Translations under genes and position numbers: made by a program
The notes under the pieces: model-generated
The model's input: only the letters and a program-made list of their open reading frames with translations
The model's database searches: none
Told to the model about the DNA's origin: nothing
Shown: piece by piece, positions 5,169 to 6,280 of the stretch
Layout of the letters: the number at the start of each line of letters is the position of its first letter
Numbering within the stretch: position 1 is the first letter of the stretch
Source of the DNA: Chloroflexota bacterium
GTDB taxonomy: Bacteria > Chloroflexota > Limnocylindria > Limnocylindrales > CSP1-4
Direction: 5' to 3'
Assembly (NCBI GenBank): GCA_021801545.1
Contig: JAJYXX010000147.1
Coordinates: forward strand, 1-6,280
Length of the DNA stretch: 6,280 nucleotides

Positions 5169-6280
5169 CCCGGACCGCGCCTGCCTCGCTGCCCGTCGCT
5201 CGAGCAAATCGAGCAGGATCGCCGACCAGAGCATCGCCTCGTCGGCCCGGAAGATGCCGAGCCTGCCGCGGTACGGCCGGAGGCGCGGGTCGGTGCCGTC
5301 GAGCACCTCCCAGAGCGTTCCGTCGCGCTCGACGAGTCGCTCGTACGCCTCGATCGCGGGCGCCGCCGCCGCCGGATCGACCGAGTCGAGGAGAGCGAGG
5401 TAGATCGCCCCGAGCGAGGTCCAGATCGCGCTGCCCTGGTAGTCGGGCACGAAGAGCCGCTGGACCGAGTCCTCCGCGGCCGGGTCGCGTCGGGCCGCGT
5501 AGCGCAGCGGGATCGGCGTCGCCAGCCCGGCGGCTCGGGCGGCCGCGAGCGCTCCCGCCAGCCCGAGCTCGGGAACGGCCACGCCAAGCCAGAACGGGAA
5601 GACCGTCGCATCGCCGCTGACAGTGTCACCGTCCCGCTGGTCAGCGAAGTGATCTCCCCGCCAGAACGCGGCCAGGAACCGCTCACGCGCTCCGCCCGGG
5701 ATCGGGTCGGCGAACCAGCCCGTCTCGCGCAGGGTGACCGAGAGGAGAACGAGCATCGCGTTGGCGTAGCAGTTCGACCCCGTCCGGACGGTGTCGCGGT
5801 GGGTGGAGAAGCGTCGGTCGGCCCGGACGAGGCCGGTCGCGGGGTCGAGCACCTCGCGCGCGTAACGCTCGACCTCGGGCCCAAGCCAGGTTCGGTGACG
5901 GGCGACGAGTTCCGTCGCGTCACTGACGCGCAGGGCGTGCAGGAGGAGCGGCAGCGAATCAACCCCGAACGCGTACACGTCGCGCGGTCGCCGGCCGGGG
6001 AAGATCGTCGTCGTCACCCGGCCCGCGCGCGACCAGGCGTCGAACGCCCAGGCGAGGCTCGCCGCAACCCGATCCCGGTACCCGAGCCGGACGAGAGCGG
6101 CGCTGCTGAACCCGAGGTCCCGGGTCCAGAACTGGCGAAAGTGGCCGGCACTCGCCAGGTAGTGGTCGCCCGCCCAGCACCGCTCGATGATCGCCCGGCA
6201 GACCGTCCGGGCGTCGCCCGGGTGACGGTGCTGCCCGAACAGCCCGCGCCGGGCGATCCGCAACCCGCTCGTCAGGTAGG
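5163..6280 (-). CDS. (Alpha/alpha)6-barrel glycosidase-like protein, probably incomplete at its 5' end
   Basis: The frame ends with TGA at 5165-5163 and is still open at the window edge. A TTG at 6263 is a possible start, but the upstream codons continue as YLTSG without a stop, so the true start is probably outside. Numbering from that TTG gives 366 residues. The protein is soluble and shows the helical-hairpin texture of six-hairpin glycosidases. Landmarks are HFRQFWTRDLGFSSAAL (41-57), with a W-x-R-D reminiscent of glycogen-debranching and glucoamylase-like enzymes, and FGVDSLPLLLHAL (99-111). Further on come NCYANAMLVLL (164-174), GDATVFPFWLGV (217-228), DYQGSAIWTSLGAIYLALL (274-292) and DEAMLWSAILLDLL (341-354). 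Asp49 and Asp102 are candidate functional residues, but no catalytic pair can be assigned. It is not part of the azl operon. A role in cleaving or sensing glucans is possible; a precise family and substrate are not claimed. Confidence 0.65.
   Translation of the reverse strand, partial: YLTSGLRIARRGLFGQHRHPGDARTVCRAIIERCWAGDHYLASAGHFRQFWTRDLGFSSAALVRLGYRDRVAASLAWAFDAWSRAGRVTTTIFPGRRPRDVYAFGVDSLPLLLHALRVSDATELVARHRTWLGPEVERYAREVLDPATGLVRADRRFSTHRDTVRTGSNCYANAMLVLLSVTLRETGWFADPIPGGARERFLAAFWRGDHFADQRDGDTVSGDATVFPFWLGVAVPELGLAGALAAARAAGLATPIPLRYAARRDPAAEDSVQRLFVPDYQGSAIWTSLGAIYLALLDSVDPAAAAPAIEAYERLVERDGTLWEVLDGTDPRLRPYRGRLGIFRADEAMLWSAILLDLLERRAARQARSGG

Noticed and set aside
4637..5620. Plus-strand open frame of 327 residues running through the convergent junction
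   Set aside because: Arg/Pro/Ala-rich low-complexity translation; it overlaps azlC, azlD and the opposing gene, all of which have family-like features.
4874..5962. Minus-strand open frame of 362 residues
   Set aside because: Arg/Ser/Thr-rich shadow, antisense to azlD and out of frame with the glycosidase-like gene.

Overview
This is a very GC-rich bacterial window (roughly 70% GC by eye). Genes are packed tightly, four of the seven coding regions start with GTG, and third codon positions are dominated by G and C. The gene content (LLM-class flavin/F420-type oxidoreductase, gamma-glutamyltransferase-like Ntn hydrolase, AzlCD, a small zinc-ribbon-like protein) and promoter-like hexamers lying just upstream of start codons would suit a high-GC Chloroflexota or Actinomycetota lineage. 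This is an impression; no rRNA or marker gene is present to settle it.

Layout. (1) 884..1, minus strand: N-terminal 294 residues of an MFS transporter whose 3' end lies outside the window. (2) 885-929: a 45-bp divergent promoter region in which each gene has a TAnnnT hexamer exactly six bases before its start codon, suggesting two leaderless transcripts. (3) 930-2588 and 2628-3695, plus strand: a gamma-glutamyltransferase-superfamily protein, then an LLM-class oxidoreductase 39 bp downstream with a strong ribosome binding site. (4) 3696-3784: an 89-bp gap holding a TATACT -10 box, a GC-rich inverted repeat and a ribosome binding site. (5) 3785-5159, plus strand: a three-gene run of a 90-residue tetra-cysteine protein, azlC and azlD (14-bp gap, then a 4-bp ATGA overlap). 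(6) 6280..5163, minus strand: a protein resembling (alpha/alpha)6-barrel glycosidases, convergent with azlD with only three bases between the two stop codons, and probably open at the window edge.

How the genes may work together. The transporter, Ntn hydrolase and oxidoreductase could form a small uptake or efflux plus breakdown cassette for an amide-containing compound. This rests only on adjacency and on a substrate pocket that differs from true gamma-glutamyltranspeptidases. AzlCD is a branched-chain amino acid exporter pair; its link to the small cysteine protein is positional only. The glycosidase-like gene belongs to a different transcription unit. No mobile element, CRISPR array, tRNA or rRNA was seen, and no stretch above 300 bases lacks a gene. 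The window is mostly ordinary chromosomal sequence. Its most interesting points are the altered active site of the gamma-glutamyltransferase-like enzyme, the paired leaderless promoters and the uncharacterised tetra-cysteine protein.
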